Shown one piece after another: positions 62,574-64,000 of a stretch of 64,000 bases of DNA. The DNA comes from an uncultured Lachnospiraceae bacterium. GTDB lineage: Bacteria > Bacillota > Clostridia > Lachnospirales > Lachnospiraceae. The DNA lies in the NCBI GenBank assembly GCA_946414885.1, contig CAMKQH010000001.1, forward strand, positions 1 through 64,000. Direction: 5' to 3'. The translations under genes were made by a program, and so were the position numbers. Position 1 is the first letter of the stretch; every line of letters starts with the position of its first letter. The notes below the pieces were generated by a model. The model did not search any database. It was not told where the DNA came from and worked only from the letters and a program-made list of their open reading frames with translations.

Positions 62574-63638
62574 ATGAAAGCGGATGACAAATTCATGGAT
62601 GAAAAGCGAATGGAAAAAGAAGACAAGATGAAGGCGCTGGATGCAGCGCTCAGTCAGATTGAAAAGCAGTATGGCAAGGGAACGGTGATGCGCCTTGGCG
62701 ATCCTTCCGCGAAAATGAACGTGGAGACGATCCCCACCGGATCCTTAAGCCTTGACATTGCCCTTGGACTTGGCGGAATTCCCAAGGGAAGGATCATTGA
62801 GATTTACGGACCTGAATCCAGTGGTAAGACGACGGTAACCCTGCACATGATCGCGGAAGTGCAAAAGCGCGGCGGCATTGCCGGATTCATCGACGCGGAG
62901 CATGCGCTGGATCCCGTATATGCAAAGAACATCGGCGTAAACATTGACGACCTCTACATTTCCCAGCCGGATAACGGCGAGCAGGCAATGGAGATCACGG
63001 AGACCATGGTACGTTCCGGAGCAATGGACATCGTGGTAGTTGACTCCGTTGCGGCGCTGGTTCCCAAGGCGGAAATCGACGGAGACATGGGCGACAGCCA
63101 CGTGGGACTGCAGGCAAGACTGATGTCCCAGGCACTGCGTAAGCTGACGGCCGTGATCAGCAAGTCCAACTGTACCGTGGTGTTTATCAACCAGCTTCGT
63201 GAGAAGATTGGCGTGATGTTCGGAAATCCGGAGACGACGACGGGCGGCCGTGCATTAAAATTCTATGCTTCCGTGCGTTTGGACGTACGACGCATCGAAT
63301 CCCTGAAGCAGGGCGGCGAAGTAATCGGTAACCGTACCCGCGTGAAGGTTGTAAAGAATAAGGTGGCGCCTCCTTTCAAGGAAGCAGAGTTCGACATCAT
63401 GTTTGGAGAGGGAATCTCTACTGCGGGAGACATTCTGGATCTGGCAGCATCCATCAACGTAGTGAATAAGTCCGGTGCATGGTATGCTTACCAAGGAGAG
63501 AAGATCGGCCAGGGACGCGAGAATGCAAAGCAATACCTTAAGGATAATCCGGCGGTTTGCGACGAGATCGAGGAGAAGATCAGGGCGCATTTTAATCTGA
63601 ACGGAGAGCAGGCATCGGATGGTTTGCCTGAGGAGTAA
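62574..63638 (+). CDS. recA: RecA recombinase
   Basis: Strand-exchange protein and LexA co-protease. 354 residues from ATG 62574; Walker A is [14 protein letters not shown], Walker B is [20 protein letters not shown], the L2 region follows [22 protein letters not shown]. The upstream part of the frame (62445-62573) overlaps the promoter and SOS boxes and cannot be translated from this start site. ATG 62574 or 62595 are the realistic starts; neither has a strong Shine-Dalgarno. recX follows 15 bases later. Confidence 0.95.
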   Translation: MKADDKFMDEKRMEKEDKMKALDAALSQIEKQYGKGTVMRLGDPSAKMNVETIPTGSLSLDIALGLGGIPKGRIIEIYGPESSGKTTVTLHMIAEVQKRGGIAGFIDAEHALDPVYAKNIGVNIDDLYISQPDNGEQAMEITETMVRSGAMDIVVVDSVAALVPKAEIDGDMGDSHVGLQARLMSQALRKLTAVISKSNCTVVFINQLREKIGVMFGNPETTTGGRALKFYASVRLDVRRIESLKQGGEVIGNRTRVKVVKNKVAPPFKEAEFDIMFGEGISTAGDILDLAASINVVNKSGAWYAYQGEKIGQGRENAKQYLKDNPAVCDEIEEKIRAHFNLNGEQASDGLPEE

Positions 63639-63653
63639 GCGAGGAAAATAGGA

Positions 63654-64000
63654 ATGATCATTACGGGAATTGCGGACGTGACCAAATCCCGAAGCAGGAT
63701 CAGCATTGACGGGGAGTTCGCCTTTGTTTTGTACAAGGGCGAACTTCGTCGCTTTCACCTGCAAGTGGGGGAGGAACTGAGAGAAAAAGACTACGAGACG
63801 ATCACAAAGGAAATCTTGCCAAAGAGGGCGAAACTCCGGGCAATGAATTTGCTGTTAAAGAAGGATTATACGACTGCAAAGCTTCGGGAAAAACTGCGGG
63901 AGGGCGGTTATCCTGAGGAGATCGTTCAGGAAGCCCTGGATTACGTGGCATCTTATCATTATACGGATGACCTGCGCTTTGCCTTGGATTTTATACAGTG
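63654..64000 (+). CDS. recX: RecX regulatory protein (3' end outside window)
   Basis: The frame starts ATG 63654 and runs off the window (115 codons visible). After a 55-residue N-terminal part (MIITGIADVTKSRSRISIDG), the RecX repeats appear: LRAMNLLLKKDYTTAKLREK and LREGGYPEEIVQEALDYVAS, then YHYTDDLRFALDFIQ. RecX binds RecA filaments and modulates their activity; the tandem recA-recX arrangement supports the call. Confidence 0.88.
   Translation, partial: MIITGIADVTKSRSRISIDGEFAFVLYKGELRRFHLQVGEELREKDYETITKEILPKRAKLRAMNLLLKKDYTTAKLREKLREGGYPEEIVQEALDYVASYHYTDDLRFALDFIQ

Overview
The window looks like a chromosomal segment of an anaerobic Clostridia bacterium, most likely a Lachnospiraceae. 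Evidence: roughly 50% GC; strong Shine-Dalgarno sites; type III glutamine synthetase; an ammonium channel fused to a P-II domain; Rrf2-controlled cysteine and Fe-S genes; a DUF4317 protein; a remA-gmk-rpoZ-rimO-pgsA-cinA-recA-recX housekeeping run; and SOS boxes of the GAAC-N4-GTTC type. No rRNA, tRNA or CRISPR array was seen.

Layout. 1-1640: right end of a mobile element carrying a large serine recombinase, which cuts into an XRE regulator gene. 1641-5449: the remains of that regulator, then a response regulator, BcrA-like ABC transporter and histidine kinase. 5450-15165: nitrogen and glutamine block (glnN, amt-PII fusion, asnB, pyrG, purF) with three structured intergenic regions. 15300-23000: miscellaneous genes (DMT exporter, GNAT, VanY-like lipoprotein, phosphoesterase, EAL protein, Rrf2 regulator, beta-lactamase-like hydrolase). 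23026-43075: sulfur, cysteine and Fe-S region (second Rrf2 regulator, iscS-iscU, LysR regulator, glutathionyl-hydroquinone reductase-like enzyme with a cystine-type ABC transporter, a 10 kb sulfonate-type ABC, cysteine synthase and cystathionine enzyme operon, metY, cysK). 43167-51674: membrane zinc-ribbon protein, DUF4317 protein, receiver-less Spo0A-like protein, glgA, lipid flippase, rqcH, and an orphan small gene with a LexA-type box. 51675-52371: noncoding, with tandem repeats. 52372-56559: MoxR / DUF58 / transglutaminase operon. 56646-64000: yicC-remA-gmk-rpoZ-rimO-pgsA-cinA-recA-recX.

The most interesting signal is in the sulfur region. Three short peptide genes with consecutive cysteine codons (Cys3, Cys3, Cys5) lie at the start of three sulfur transcription units. 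Each is followed by an intrinsic terminator, and in each case an upstream segment can pair with the terminator's 5' side as an antiterminator. This is the architecture of cysteine-sensing translational attenuation. Two of the three promoters also contain a palindrome (ACCTA-N9-TAGGY) over the -35 box. The same palindrome precedes one Rrf2 regulator gene and iscS, so initiation and elongation appear to be controlled together. Other candidates for new biology are two cloverleaf-like intergenic elements with conserved loops and diverged stems (10191-10335, 57531-57657), a 180-base imperfect hairpin after glnN, a dispersed GGTCA hairpin family used as terminators, an SOS-boxed orphan gene, a GNAT-cystathionine synthase fusion, and a codon-pair signature (NAC before GTN, giving ACGT) that is absent from the mobile element.
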